From the NCBI GenBank assembly GCA_012959995.1, contig DUCC01000022.1:16580-80579 (forward strand): 64,000 nucleotides of DNA, read 5' to 3'. The stretch's first letter is position 1. Every line of letters starts with the position of its first letter. Position numbers and translations under genes: made by a program. This document shows, piece after piece, positions 43,058-52,687 of this stretch. A model generated the notes under the pieces. The model searched no databases. It saw nothing but the letters and a program-made list of their open reading frames with translations, and had not been told where the DNA came from. Origin of the DNA: Acidimicrobiia bacterium. GTDB lineage: Bacteria; Actinomycetota; Acidimicrobiia; Acidimicrobiales; MedAcidi-G1.

Positions 43058-44544
43058 CTCAAAATTCGGCTGCACACGTTTCCGGCCCACATGTCGAGCA
43101 CGATTCCGGTGTCTTCGGTGGTGTTGCTCAAACCATAAACACCATCGTCGCTTCCGGTGGAATCAAAGGTAAAGAACCCGGAGAGGTCTCCGTCGATGGC
43201 CAAGCCAATGGAGAAATTGCCTGGGTAAGCCATGCGTATGTCGGCCACGGTGGACCCAATGCCGATGCGGCTTAGTGTCCAGATTGATGACTCCACGGCC
43301 CAGGGGCCAGAAATATACCATTGCTCGAAAGTGGCCCCTATGCCGGGTTCTCCGTCATCTATGTCTTGGTCGGCGAAAACAATTTCTTTGTCGCCGTAGG
43401 TAACGGTTCGTACCATGGGAGCAAAACAGGTGGCGTTTTCTTGCCAGCCGGTGTCGGAATCTGGTGCTCCGAATGCTTCTTGGAAGGTGAGTAATACGTC
43501 GTCCACTGGGTTGCCGAAGGCCACCATGTTGCGGTCGCTTTCAAGGGCGTCTAGCAAAAGCCCTACCGGGGTCATGGTTACTTGACCGAGAGGAGGCAAG
43601 GTAGTGGTAGTGGTAGTGGTAGGGGCCAGCGTGGTAGTGGTGCTGGTGGTCGTTGAGGTGGAGGTGGTGGTTTCTTCGACCGGGGTAAAGGTAGTGGTGG
43701 AGGCCAGCGTGGTAGTGGTGCTGGTGGTCGTTGAGGTGGAGGTTGCGGGGGTGATCACCATGGGGGCTTTTTCTTGGCCACCCGTGGCTGCGAGGGCAGC
43801 AACGACGCCGAGACCTATCACCGCCAGGAGAGCGAGGATGACCCAAGGCGAGCGACGTTTGCGTCGTAAAGAGACGGGGGCCGCTTCTTCGAAAACTGAT
43901 CGGGAACCTACTGAGATTACGCTTGGCGGGGGTTGGGGTACCCGGGTAGTGGTGGGTGCTTCGTGGCCAAGGTCTTCGCGAGTTACTCGGCCTTTGGGGG
44001 CCGCGGGGGCGTCACCGTGGCGCTTCCAAAAGAGCCCGCCGAGAACGCCCGATAATTCGCTATCAGCGTTTGACGGCCCGTGGGTTGCCATGGCTGACCA
44101 CGCTCGGGTTTCGTTTACGAACTCGACTTTGCCCATGAGTGCTCGTTGGGTTGCTGCGGCATAAATACTTTGGTCGGGGCCACCGGCGGTCAGCACCACC
44201 AAGGTTTCGTCGGGAGCGCCATCAAGCACCTGAATGCTTTGGGCATGCACTTGGGTCAGCAAATGGGCGAGAAGTACTTCGCCGGTCATGGTGCGTCCGG
44301 CTATTTCTACCGTTTGACTATCTGCTAAAACCCCGATGGGGTCTTCGAGCAGACCTTGGGGGTCTTTTGCGCCTCGTTCAAGTGCTGAACGTCCTGCGAC
44401 CACTGCCCCTTCAGCATCCACGTGGAGCACCATGGGCATTCCTGCCTGGTCACCGCCTAAGGCAATCAGATCAATTCGGCCGTTTTTATCTATGGCCGCA
44501 TGGGCGAGGGACGGTCCGAGGTGTATGGCGAGGGTGGTGGTCAT
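43054..44544 (-). CDS. Membrane protein with Hsp70-like N-terminus and extracytoplasmic C-terminal domain
   Basis: A 496-residue protein. Residues 1-150 resemble the first actin-like lobe of Hsp70 (LAIHLGPSLAHAAIDKNGRIDLIALGG, then AGRSALERGAKDPQGLLEDPIG), but the second lobe is missing. A basic linker, one membrane helix (PWVILALLAVIGLGVVAALAA) and a Thr/Ser stalk follow. The C-terminal ~170 residues form an unrecognised outside domain with two Cys. The cytosolic ATPase-like part may sense or signal; activity is doubtful. ATG 44544 begins the Hsp70-like strand. It is divergent from the LysR gene. Confidence 0.68.
   Translation of the reverse strand: MTTTLAIHLGPSLAHAAIDKNGRIDLIALGGDQAGMPMVLHVDAEGAVVAGRSALERGAKDPQGLLEDPIGVLADSQTVEIAGRTMTGEVLLAHLLTQVHAQSIQVLDGAPDETLVVLTAGGPDQSIYAAATQRALMGKVEFVNETRAWSAMATHGPSNADSELSGVLGGLFWKRHGDAPAAPKGRVTREDLGHEAPTTTRVPQPPPSVISVGSRSVFEEAAPVSLRRKRRSPWVILALLAVIGLGVVAALAATGGQEKAPMVITPATSTSTTTSTTTTLASTTTFTPVEETTTSTSTTTSTTTTLAPTTTTTTTLPPLGQVTMTPVGLLLDALESDRNMVAFGNPVDDVLLTFQEAFGAPDSDTGWQENATCFAPMVRTVTYGDKEIVFADQDIDDGEPGIGATFEQWYISGPWAVESSIWTLSRIGIGSTVADIRMAYPGNFSIGLAIDGDLSGFFTFDSTGSDDGVYGLSNTTEDTGIVLDMWAGNVCSRILS
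43624..43743. repeat. Two 42-bp direct repeats in the Thr/Ser stalk
   Basis: Identical 42-bp copies at 43624-43665 and 43702-43743, offset by 78 bp, encode TSTSTTTSTTTTLA on the minus strand. The stalk appears to have arisen by duplication of a 78-bp unit. Confidence 0.88.
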
Positions 44545-44691
44545 AGTCAAAGAAAAAGCTTTATTGCCGTTTAGGGGCTTCTTGCAGGAAATCCTAGAGG
44601 GTTTTCCCTTTTGTCGCACTTCTGTATCTTTTTAAGACACATCCACCCATCGGTAGCAAATATGGCTTTGCTCGTGGCATCATTCTTAGCG

Positions 44692-45609
44692 ATGGACCTT
44701 CGCCAACTCACTCACCTTCTTGCCGTAGCAGACCACCAAAGCTTTTCGGGGGCTGCCCGCTCTTTACATACTGTGCAGTCCAACGTGTCAACCCATGTCG
44801 CTCGTCTTGAAGCTGAGCTAGAAACTGTGCTCATCGACCGCCGTACTATGTCGCCTACGGCAGAAGGTCACGCCGTCATTGAACGCGCTCAGCGTATTCG
44901 TAACGAACTTCAAGCCATAACCGATGACATCGCTTCCATGCGTAGCGAGGTCGCTGGCTTGGTGCGTATCGGCTGCATCGGGACCACCGCTCGTTGGCTG
45001 GCTAACCCACTTTTGCAGCGACTCAACGATCTCTACCCAGCGTTGCGGCCCATGTTGGTTGATGCCACCACCACCTCGCTTCTCTCTCGCATTTCTAACG
45101 GTGAACTAGATATGGCTGTGGTGAACACCCCGGTGGTTGGTGCCGGCTTATCTACGTTGAACCTTTTCGAAGAGGAGCGGGTGATCATTGCGCCTCGTGA
45201 TCATCCGTGGGCCAACCGAAAAACCATCACCATTCGTGAACTCGCTGACTACCCCATCATGCTTACCCCTGCGGGCACGACCTTTCGCGATGCCGTAGAT
45301 AAAGAACTCGCTTCTATCGGGATTCACCTTGAACCTTCTGCAGAAGTTGACGGTCTACGGCTGCTGGCTTCCTTAGCCCTCCAAGGCCATGCCCCGGCCT
45401 TGTTGCCGGCCAGTGCAGCTTTTGACCATCCCGACGACAACTGGGTGCTCATTCGTATCGATGGGCTTACCCGGCGATCGGTGGGCTTAACTTTTAACCA
45501 ACGCACTACCCCGTCTACTCCGGTTCGTTCCACCATTGAGGTGTTGTCCGGCGTGGTGAGCGACATTGCTCCTTTGCAGCCGGGGGTTTACTTGGCCTTT
45601 GATCACTGA
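44692..45609 (+). CDS. LysR-family transcriptional regulator
   Basis: A 305-residue LysR regulator. The N-terminal winged helix MDLRQLTHLLAVADHQSFSGAAR includes the recognition helix SLHTVQSNVSTHVARLE. The effector domain runs from about residue 90 (LVRIGCIG) to the end. ATG 44692 places the family-standard MDLRQL start; upstream in-frame ATGs would add an atypical extension. It is divergent from the Hsp70-like gene and upstream of an acyl-CoA carboxylase-type gene, either of which it may control. Confidence 0.93.
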   Translation: MDLRQLTHLLAVADHQSFSGAARSLHTVQSNVSTHVARLEAELETVLIDRRTMSPTAEGHAVIERAQRIRNELQAITDDIASMRSEVAGLVRIGCIGTTARWLANPLLQRLNDLYPALRPMLVDATTTSLLSRISNGELDMAVVNTPVVGAGLSTLNLFEEERVIIAPRDHPWANRKTITIRELADYPIMLTPAGTTFRDAVDKELASIGIHLEPSAEVDGLRLLASLALQGHAPALLPASAAFDHPDDNWVLIRIDGLTRRSVGLTFNQRTTPSTPVRSTIEVLSGVVSDIAPLQPGVYLAFDH

Positions 45610-45680
45610 TCATTGTCCGAGCGGTCTAAGGTACCGTTGTCCCCTAATCCCTTACTTACTCCTGAGAGATCGCCCTAAAC

Positions 45681-47045
45681 GTGTCCCAAGTTTCTTCTTC
45701 ACCTGCTGCTTCGCTGGCTTTGCGGTCTGGTACTGGCGGGAACGTGTCTTTTGGCGTGGCTTCCCTTGATGGTCGGCGTGTGGTCCGTGTTGAGGTAGGC
45801 GGAGAAAATCTTGGTGCGTTGCTTCCTGTTGATGGGGAAAATCTCGCCGAGGCGGCCCGTATGGCTCGGCGTCAGTCGCTTCCTTTGGTTTGCCATTTGA
45901 GTTCCAGTGGCGCCGATGTAGCCCACGGGGTGGCTGGCATTCATGGCTGGGGCACCGCCGCTCGTGAGTTTGTGCAGTGCTCTGGGGTGGTTCCACTTAT
46001 TTTTTGTGTCACTGGCCCGGCGGTTTCTGGTCCGGCTCTTTTGTTGGGTCTTGCTGACCTGGTCATCATGGTTGACGATGCTTACGCCTTTATTAGTGGC
46101 CCCAATATGGTGCGCCAATACACTGGCGAAGACCTCACCGCAGAAAGGTTGGGAGGCGCTTCGCAGCACGCGAGAATCTCTGGTGTTGCTCATTTCACCG
46201 CGCCTGACCGAGAGGCCGCTGATGAGTTGCTTGCTGAGTTGTTAACTTTTTTGCCCGACAGTTTGCATGACCTTCCCCCTCGGTGGCCTTGTTCTGACCC
46301 GTTGGACCGTTTGGTTCCAGAAGTGGCCGAGCTCATTCCTGATTCGCCAACCGGCAGTTACGACGTGCGGCACGTCATCGAAAGCTTGGTTGACCATGGC
46401 CATTATTTAGAACCGCGCGCTGCTTTTGCTACCAACTTGGTGACTGCTTTCGCTTGTTTGGGGGGTCAGTCGGTGGGCATTGTGGCTAACCAACCGCAAT
46501 CGGTTGCGGGTACTCTTGATATTCCTGCGTCGCAAAAAGGCGGAAGGTTCGTGGCTTTTTGCGATGCTTTCAATTTGCCGCTCGTTACTTTGGTAGATAC
46601 GTCTGGGTTCTACCCCGGCAAAGATTTAGAGTGGCGAGGGATGATCCGCTACGGCGCCCAAATGGCCTTTGCTTACGCTCGGGCCACCGTGCCTCGGGTG
46701 TGCGTGACCTTACGCAAGTCTTATGGCGGTGCTTACATTGTGATGGATTCTCGTTACATGGGTAACGATTTAATGTTGGCTTGGCCTACTGCGGAGATTG
46801 CGGTCATGGGGGCCAAGGGGGCGGTAGAGATTTTACATCGCCAGGCTGACGAAGATGAGCGGGTGGCTTTGGTGGCGGCTTACGAGGAACGTTTGTTGAA
46901 CCCTTATATCGCAGCGGAACGAGGGACGGTTGATCGGGTCATCGACCCCTCAGAGACTCGTAAAGAACTTACTAATGCTTTGATGCTGTTGAGTGGTAAA
47001 CGTGAGCGTCTTCCTCGGCGGCGCCACGACAACACCCCGCTTTAA
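45681..47045 (+). CDS. Carboxyltransferase-domain protein (acyl-CoA carboxylase beta-like)
   Basis: A 454-residue protein of the biotin-dependent carboxyltransferase superfamily. Two crotonase-like halves are visible. The C-terminal half has VDTSGFYPGKDLEWRGMIRYGAQMAFAYARATVPRVCVTLRKSYGGAYIVMDS and AVMGAKGAVEI, typical of PccB/AccD5. It is about 60-80 residues shorter than normal beta subunits, with a divergent N-terminal half. No biotin-carboxylase gene is adjacent. It starts at GTG 45681. Confidence 0.85.
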   Translation: MSQVSSSPAASLALRSGTGGNVSFGVASLDGRRVVRVEVGGENLGALLPVDGENLAEAARMARRQSLPLVCHLSSSGADVAHGVAGIHGWGTAAREFVQCSGVVPLIFCVTGPAVSGPALLLGLADLVIMVDDAYAFISGPNMVRQYTGEDLTAERLGGASQHARISGVAHFTAPDREAADELLAELLTFLPDSLHDLPPRWPCSDPLDRLVPEVAELIPDSPTGSYDVRHVIESLVDHGHYLEPRAAFATNLVTAFACLGGQSVGIVANQPQSVAGTLDIPASQKGGRFVAFCDAFNLPLVTLVDTSGFYPGKDLEWRGMIRYGAQMAFAYARATVPRVCVTLRKSYGGAYIVMDSRYMGNDLMLAWPTAEIAVMGAKGAVEILHRQADEDERVALVAAYEERLLNPYIAAERGTVDRVIDPSETRKELTNALMLLSGKRERLPRRRHDNTPL

Positions 47046-47168
47046 CCGTCTTCACCGCATAAATATAAATTTCGCCTTTTTTCGCGTCTTTCATGCCGCT
47101 AAGCAGCGCAGAACCCCGTAAAGTCAGAAAGTAACGAATTTTGACCGTATAAGCGAAGAAAGGCCCCT

Positions 47169-48437
47169 GTGTCCGAAAGCATCAGCATCACAGATAACCG
47201 CACCGGCCAAACCGTCGAAATCCCCATTGAAAATGGTGGCGTTGACGCCAAGGCCTGGGGCAGTCTCTTGCCGGGCGTTTGGTTTACCGACCCATCGTTT
47301 GGTGTTACCGCTGGTGCCGTGAGTTCCATCACCGACCTTGACGGCGGGGCCGGCATTTTGCGCTACCGCGGCTACCCCATTGAGCAAGTGGCTCCGACTT
47401 TAAGTTTCTTGCAGGTTTGCTATTTGCTGGTCTCTGGCGAACTCCCCTCCGACGACGAACTCGCCACCTTTAACGCAGAGATTTTTGCCGAAGCGCCTAT
47501 CCACGAAAATTTCCATAAGCGCATCTTGGAAGGTTTCCGCGACGATGCCCACGCTATGGGGGTTTTGATTTCGGCGGTGGCTGCTTTGTCTACCTTCTTC
47601 CCTGAAGGCAAAAACATTGACGACCCTGCGGTACGCCGTACCCAAATGTTGCGCCTCATTGCAAAAATGCCGACTTTGGCGGCCAGCGCTTACCGCAAAA
47701 GCATCGGCGCCCCGTATGTACAGCCGGACCCAGATTTGGATTACACCAGCAATTTTTTGACCATGATGTTTTGCAACCCTGACCGCAGTTACGAGGTTGA
47801 CCCGGTTTTGCGTGATGCTATGGACTTGTTGTTTGTGCTTCATGCTGACCATGAACAAAATTGTTCCACTACGGCGGCTCGGGTAGTGGGCAGTTCTCAT
47901 GCCGACCCTTACGTCACCGTGGCTTCGGCCGCTTCGGCTCTTTATGGCCCTCGCCATGGTGGCGCCAACGAGGCCGTGTTGCGCATGCTCGAAGACATTG
48001 GGTCCTTTGACCAGGTAGACGACTTCATTAAGTCGGTTAAAGCCGGCGAAGGCCGTTTAATGGGCTTCGGCCACCGGGTGTATAAGAGCTTTGATCCTCG
48101 AGCAGTCATTGTTAAAGAGACCGCTCACCAAGTGTTTGAGGTAACCGGCAAAAACCCTCTTTTGGATATTGCCCTCAAGCTTGAAGAGGTGGCTTTGGCT
48201 GACGACTATTTTGTGAGCCGCAGTTTGTACCCCAACGTTGATTTCTATTCGGGTTTGATTTACCAGTCCATGGGCTTCCCGGTCGAAATGTTCACCGTGC
48301 TTTTCGCTATAGGGCGCACCCCGGGGTGGCTTTCTCATTGGGACGAAATGTTGCAACAAGAGTCACGTATTGCTCGGCCGCGGCAAATTTACACCGGGCA
48401 CGCAGCCCGCGATGTCCCCGGCTTTACCGCGAGCTAG
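47169..48437 (+). CDS. gltA: Citrate synthase
   Basis: A 422-residue type II-like citrate synthase condensing oxaloacetate and acetyl-CoA. Active-site segments are HADHEQNCSTTAARVVGSSHADPY, GPRHGGANEAV, MGFGHRVYKSFDPRA and the Asp in NVDFYSGLIYQSMG. It starts at GTG 47169 with AGAAAGG upstream. It is convergent with the quinone oxidoreductase gene by 4 nt. Confidence 0.96.
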   Translation: MSESISITDNRTGQTVEIPIENGGVDAKAWGSLLPGVWFTDPSFGVTAGAVSSITDLDGGAGILRYRGYPIEQVAPTLSFLQVCYLLVSGELPSDDELATFNAEIFAEAPIHENFHKRILEGFRDDAHAMGVLISAVAALSTFFPEGKNIDDPAVRRTQMLRLIAKMPTLAASAYRKSIGAPYVQPDPDLDYTSNFLTMMFCNPDRSYEVDPVLRDAMDLLFVLHADHEQNCSTTAARVVGSSHADPYVTVASAASALYGPRHGGANEAVLRMLEDIGSFDQVDDFIKSVKAGEGRLMGFGHRVYKSFDPRAVIVKETAHQVFEVTGKNPLLDIALKLEEVALADDYFVSRSLYPNVDFYSGLIYQSMGFPVEMFTVLFAIGRTPGWLSHWDEMLQQESRIARPRQIYTGHAARDVPGFTAS

Positions 48438-49426
48438 TTAACGCCTTCGGGTGATATTTCTAAAACAATTTTCCCCACGTTGGCGTTGCTGGCCATGTAG
48501 GCGTGTGCTTCGGCAATAGCGTCGAGGCTAAACCGGCGGTCCACCACTACTTCTAATGCTCCGTTGATGAAACCGGGCAGTATTTGCTCTGAGAACGCTT
48601 GGCTGACTGCTATTTTTTCTTCTGTTGAGCGCCCCCGCAATACGGTGCCTCGCAGGATGGCTCGTTTGGGCAGCAGCATCCCTAAAGAAAAGGTGGCTTT
48701 ACCGCCGCCCATGACCCCGACTTGAACAATGGTTCCTTTGGTGGCCAAGGAGCGCACATTTTTTTCGAGGTAGTCTCCGCCGATAACGTCGAGCACCACG
48801 TTGGCCCCTTGGCCCTCGGTAAATGCTTTGACTTCGGCCACCCAGTCTTGGCTGGTGTAATCAATGGCCAGGTCGGCACCTAATTCGGTGCAGCGACCGA
48901 CTTTGGGTCCCGAAGCGGTCACTACCACTTTGGCGCCCAGGTACCGGCAAATTTGGATAGCCGCCGTACCTACCCCCGAGGCCCCGGCGTGCACCAATGC
49001 GGTTTGCCCGGCTTGTAGCCCTCCTTGTAAGACCAAAGCATCCCATGCGGTAATGAATACTTCGGGCAATGCGCCGGCCGTTAGCAGGCTCATGGCCGAT
49101 GGCACTTCCATAGCGAGGTCTTGGTGAGTTACCAGTTGTTCGGCGTGGGCCGCTCCGCTGGTAATGCCCATGACTCGATCACCGATTGACCATCGGGTTA
49201 CCTCTGGGCCGAGATCAGCCACCACACCAGAGAACTCCAACCCCGGCACCTCAAAGTCAGCTGGGGGGCCAGGGTAAAGCCCCATACGTTGCAACAGGTC
49301 GGCGCGGTTGAGGGCGCTGGCTACCACATCTACCAATATTTCTTCTCGCTTGGGTTGCGGGGCAGGAATGTCTTGAATCTGAAGAACTTCCGGGCCACCG
49401 TGTTCGGTGATTACTGCTGCACGCAT
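48434..49426 (-). CDS. NADPH:quinone oxidoreductase-type MDR enzyme
   Basis: A 330-residue zinc-free medium-chain reductase (zeta-crystallin/QOR/PIG3 type), with MRAAVITEHGGPEVL, SALNRADLLQRMGLYP, VHAGASGVGTAAIQICRYLGA (Rossmann motif), and DVIGGDYLEKNVRSLATKGTIVQVG. It likely reduces quinones or enones with NADPH. ATG 49426 was chosen because it begins the conserved core; CATGAT lies 6 nt upstream. An upstream ATG at 49498 would add 24 unconserved residues. Confidence 0.88.
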   Translation of the reverse strand: MRAAVITEHGGPEVLQIQDIPAPQPKREEILVDVVASALNRADLLQRMGLYPGPPADFEVPGLEFSGVVADLGPEVTRWSIGDRVMGITSGAAHAEQLVTHQDLAMEVPSAMSLLTAGALPEVFITAWDALVLQGGLQAGQTALVHAGASGVGTAAIQICRYLGAKVVVTASGPKVGRCTELGADLAIDYTSQDWVAEVKAFTEGQGANVVLDVIGGDYLEKNVRSLATKGTIVQVGVMGGGKATFSLGMLLPKRAILRGTVLRGRSTEEKIAVSQAFSEQILPGFINGALEVVVDRRFSLDAIAEAHAYMASNANVGKIVLEISPEGVN

Positions 49427-49515
49427 GACACCATCATGCTTTTTTCTTTTAGCGGGAACCAACTCGGCCACCGGCGACGTCTTAACATAGGTAAGCATCC
49501 TCGAAAAGGACCCAC

Positions 49516-50550
49516 ATGATAAACAAACATTTCGCCACTCTAATTAGCTTTCTTCTCCTGCTCGCCGCTTGTTCGAGCAGCAACACCACGGTCGATCCGA
49601 CCTCCCCGACCCAAACGCCGACCACTTCTATTCAAGCGCCGACTTCCTCGACCCCCGCTCCTCTCGCCACAGCGATTTTTCTTAACCAAACTTGGCGGGT
49701 CATTCAATGGCAACAAGGTGACGTGGTGGGGCCAGCCCCAACTGGAGTAACCCTGACCTTCAACGAAAACCAAACCTTTTCTGGTAACGCCGGTTGCAAC
49801 ACTTATCAAGGCCAGTGGTCTTGGGGTTCAAATAATGAAACAATGGTCATTAGCCAGTGGATGGCCACCAAAATGGGCTGCGCTACCCCCGACTGGTTTG
49901 AGTTTTTAGACTTTCTAGCTAAACCATTTTCTCTTTCTCAACCCAGCGAAGGTTTCGTCTACCTTGAAGCCAGCGACGGCACCATTGTTCTTTTATCTCA
50001 GCCCACACGGCTCGCCGCTGATCTTGATCTCTTCTTAAACCAAACTTGGCAAGTGGTCGGCCTACGTTACGACGATGTGGTAGTCCCACCGCCCGTTGAG
50101 GCAACGCTTACTTTTCATGAGGACCACCTGTTCGCGGGTAATGCAGGGTGCAACGGGTACGGCGGCCAGTGGTCTTGGGCCGAAGAGAAAACAGTCTTTG
50201 TGACAAGCCAAATATCCATAACCGCCATGCTCTGCGAGACTCCTGATTGGGATGAGTTTGTCGACCTGTTGGCCGAACCTTTTTCGGTTGCCGGCGACGT
50301 TGAACAGTTAGTAGAACTCTACATAAGCAACGGGCCAAGCATCATGCTTGAACCCATTGAAAACCCTGCTTGGCAAAACCTGGTTGGCCTCAGCGAAACA
50401 AAGGCCGAAGCCAACGCCCATAACGCCAACTACGCATTTCGGGTGGTTTCTCGCGACGGTGAACGCTTTGCCATCACTGAGGATTACCGGCAAGACCGAA
50501 TAAACGCCGACATTGTTGATGGGGTTGTCACCAAAATAACCGTTGGTTAA
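49516..50550 (+). CDS. Lipoprotein with two META domains and a C-terminal I78-like domain
   Basis: A 344-residue lipoprotein. The signal peptide ends LLLAAC. A Thr/Pro stalk follows, then two tandem META/HslJ-like domains, each with FLNQTW, LTF-E-(N/D)..F-GNAGCN-Y-GQWSW and a Cys pair. The last ~55 residues (LVGLSETKAEANAHNANYAFRVV to VVTKITVG) resemble the I78 protease-inhibitor family. HslJ-like domains occur in heat-inducible or envelope-stress proteins. The combination is unusual. AAAGGA precedes the ATG. Confidence 0.8.
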   Translation: MINKHFATLISFLLLLAACSSSNTTVDPTSPTQTPTTSIQAPTSSTPAPLATAIFLNQTWRVIQWQQGDVVGPAPTGVTLTFNENQTFSGNAGCNTYQGQWSWGSNNETMVISQWMATKMGCATPDWFEFLDFLAKPFSLSQPSEGFVYLEASDGTIVLLSQPTRLAADLDLFLNQTWQVVGLRYDDVVVPPPVEATLTFHEDHLFAGNAGCNGYGGQWSWAEEKTVFVTSQISITAMLCETPDWDEFVDLLAEPFSVAGDVEQLVELYISNGPSIMLEPIENPAWQNLVGLSETKAEANAHNANYAFRVVSRDGERFAITEDYRQDRINADIVDGVVTKITVG

Positions 50551-50596
50551 CGCAGCCAACCATGGCAAGTGGCTTTTTTTCGGCCATGATAAAGCC

Positions 50597-51769
50597 ATGA
50601 ACGAACTTCTCGACGAGGCTGTTGGAGTGGCCGACCAGGTGATTGCTTTGCGTCGCGATCTGCATCAGCACCCAGAGTTGGGGCTAGAAAACCCCCGCAC
50701 TCAACAAAAAATTATGGATGCCCTCCATGGGTTGCCTTTGGCAGTTTCTACCGGCCACGGGTTGACCTCAGTAATCGCTGACCTCGAAGGCGAACACGAT
50801 GGCCCCACCGTCTTGTTGCGGGCCGACACCGACGCCTTGCCTATGACTGAAGACACCGACGAAGCTTTTTGTTCTACCGAAGCCGGCCGGTCCCATGCTT
50901 GTGGCCATGACGCCCACACCGCCATGCTGGTGGGGGCCGCTCGTTTGTTGGCCGACCGCCGCCAAGATCTTAAAGGCCGGGTGCGCTTCATGTTTCAGCC
51001 CGGCGAAGAGGGGGCCGGCGGGGCACCGGTCATGATCAACGAAGGGGTACTGGAGGGCGTTGACCGGGCTTTCGCTTTACATATCACGCCGAATATTCCG
51101 ACTGGCTATGCCGCTTGTCGACCCGGCACCCTGATGGCCTCTACTGACGAACTTGAGGTGACGGTGACCGGCAAGGGTGGCCATGCTTCTACTCCTTATC
51201 TTTGCGTGGACCCCATCCCAGCGTTGGCGGCCATGGTGACTGCTTTGCAAACCGCAGTGACTCGTGAGATAAACGCTTTTGACCCCGCGTTGGTCAGCGT
51301 CACCCATATCGAAGCGGGCACTACCAGCAATGTGATTCCGGAGAGCGCTTTTTTTGAAGGCACCGTTCGTTGCATTTCAGAAAAAACCCGCAGCACTATT
51401 CGGACGGCCATCGAACGGGTGTGTACGCAAATCGCCTTGGCCCACAATTGCACCGCTCAGGTGACGCTCACCACCGGTTACCCCGTGACGGTAAACCATG
51501 CGCCGGAGGCAGACCGTTTTGCCGAGGTTTGTACCCAAACGTTGGGTGACCGAAAGTTTCTCTCTTTGCCTTCCCCCATGATGGGCGGCGAAGACTTTTC
51601 TTATGTGTTGCAAGAGGTCCCTGGGGTGATGGCTTTTCTCGGTGTTTGCCCCACAGATATTGCCGACTGTCTGACCGCTGCTCCGTGCCATTCCAACCGT
51701 ATGCGTCTCAACGAAGACGCCTTAGTAAATGGCGTGGCTCTTCACGCCGCCATGGTGCTTCATGACTGA
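50597..51769 (+). CDS. M20D-family amidohydrolase
   Basis: A 390-residue metallopeptidase of the hippurate/N-acyl-amino-acid hydrolase family. Metal-binding CGHDAHTAM (Cys102, His104, Asp105, His107) and FQPGEEGAGGAPVM are present, as are the dimerisation domain and C-terminal MMGGEDFSYVLQ. It removes acyl groups from amino acids or related amides. ATG 50597 was chosen over an upstream GTG, since CATGAT lies 6 nt before it. The 3' end overlaps tesB by 8 nt. Confidence 0.92.
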   Translation: MNELLDEAVGVADQVIALRRDLHQHPELGLENPRTQQKIMDALHGLPLAVSTGHGLTSVIADLEGEHDGPTVLLRADTDALPMTEDTDEAFCSTEAGRSHACGHDAHTAMLVGAARLLADRRQDLKGRVRFMFQPGEEGAGGAPVMINEGVLEGVDRAFALHITPNIPTGYAACRPGTLMASTDELEVTVTGKGGHASTPYLCVDPIPALAAMVTALQTAVTREINAFDPALVSVTHIEAGTTSNVIPESAFFEGTVRCISEKTRSTIRTAIERVCTQIALAHNCTAQVTLTTGYPVTVNHAPEADRFAEVCTQTLGDRKFLSLPSPMMGGEDFSYVLQEVPGVMAFLGVCPTDIADCLTAAPCHSNRMRLNEDALVNGVALHAAMVLHD

Positions 51770-52595
51770 ACAAACTTCACCGCCAGACTTTGAGATGCCA
51801 AACTTTGTTGATCTCATGACTCTTGAACCGCACGGACCGGATGTCTTTGTAGGCACCAGCCCCGAGTACCCTTGGGGCCGGGTTTTTGGTGGCCAAGTAG
51901 TAGCCCAAGCTTTGCGAGCTGCGGCGCTAACCGTCGATGACGCGCATCACATTCATTCGCTGCACGCTTATTTTATTCGCGGTGGGGTAAGCAGCGAACC
52001 TATTCGCTACGAAGTGGATCGCATTCGCAACGGCCGTTCTTTTGTGACCCGCCGGGTGGTGGCTCGTCAATCTGATGGTGCCATTTTCAACCTGTCGTGT
52101 TCGTTTCAGATTGACGAAGACCAAGCCGATATCCAAGAATCGCATCTTCCTGATGATGTGGGCGAAGCCGGAAGCGGGGCCGACGAAGACGAGCGGGTCG
52201 TAGTAGATCGACGCCTCCCTGTCCAACGCAAAGGCCGGGTTGCTGCGTGGATGCGGGTATTAGGCGACTGCGGCGATGACCGGGTTTTGCAATGCTGTGC
52301 GCTTGCTTTTGCCTCTGATGATTTGCCCATGAGCGCTATTGGGAGTTCGCATCCTCGCATAACGGAAATTCGTGATAGCGACACCGACTATCACGATTTA
52401 TTTATCGGCGCCAGTTTGGATCATTCCATTTGGTTTCATCGGCCGGCTAAAGCTGATCGGTGGCTTCTTTACGATTTCCGTTCTCATGGACTGACCGGCG
52501 GGCGGGGACTCGCTACCGGCGAGGTCTTTAGCCCGGAGGGCGTTCATGTCGCCACGGTGGTTCAAGAGGGTCTGTTTCGTCAACGCACTCGTTAA
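51762..52595 (+). CDS. tesB: Acyl-CoA thioesterase II
   Basis: A 277-residue double-hotdog thioesterase. The first half has VFGGQVVAQALRAAALTVDD and LHAYFIRGGVSSEPIRYEVDRIRNGRSFVTRRV. The second has ATLDHSIWFHR (here GASLDHSIWFHRP) and DFRSHGLTGGRGLATGEVFS. It hydrolyses medium- and long-chain acyl-CoA. ATG 51762 lies inside the end of the M20 gene (8-nt overlap). Confidence 0.94.
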   Translation: MTEQTSPPDFEMPNFVDLMTLEPHGPDVFVGTSPEYPWGRVFGGQVVAQALRAAALTVDDAHHIHSLHAYFIRGGVSSEPIRYEVDRIRNGRSFVTRRVVARQSDGAIFNLSCSFQIDEDQADIQESHLPDDVGEAGSGADEDERVVVDRRLPVQRKGRVAAWMRVLGDCGDDRVLQCCALAFASDDLPMSAIGSSHPRITEIRDSDTDYHDLFIGASLDHSIWFHRPAKADRWLLYDFRSHGLTGGRGLATGEVFSPEGVHVATVVQEGLFRQRTR

Positions 52596-52687
52596 CCGAG
52601 CCACACGACACATGTGTTTCCCGTCACTTTCACCTCTTTTTTCTTCCCACTTTTACCACAATGGGAGAGCAACAATTTGGAGACCCC

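Noticed and set aside
43604..44164. Plus-strand open frame rich in Val over the Thr/Ser stalk
   Set aside because: It is the complement of Thr/Ser codons in the Hsp70-like gene.
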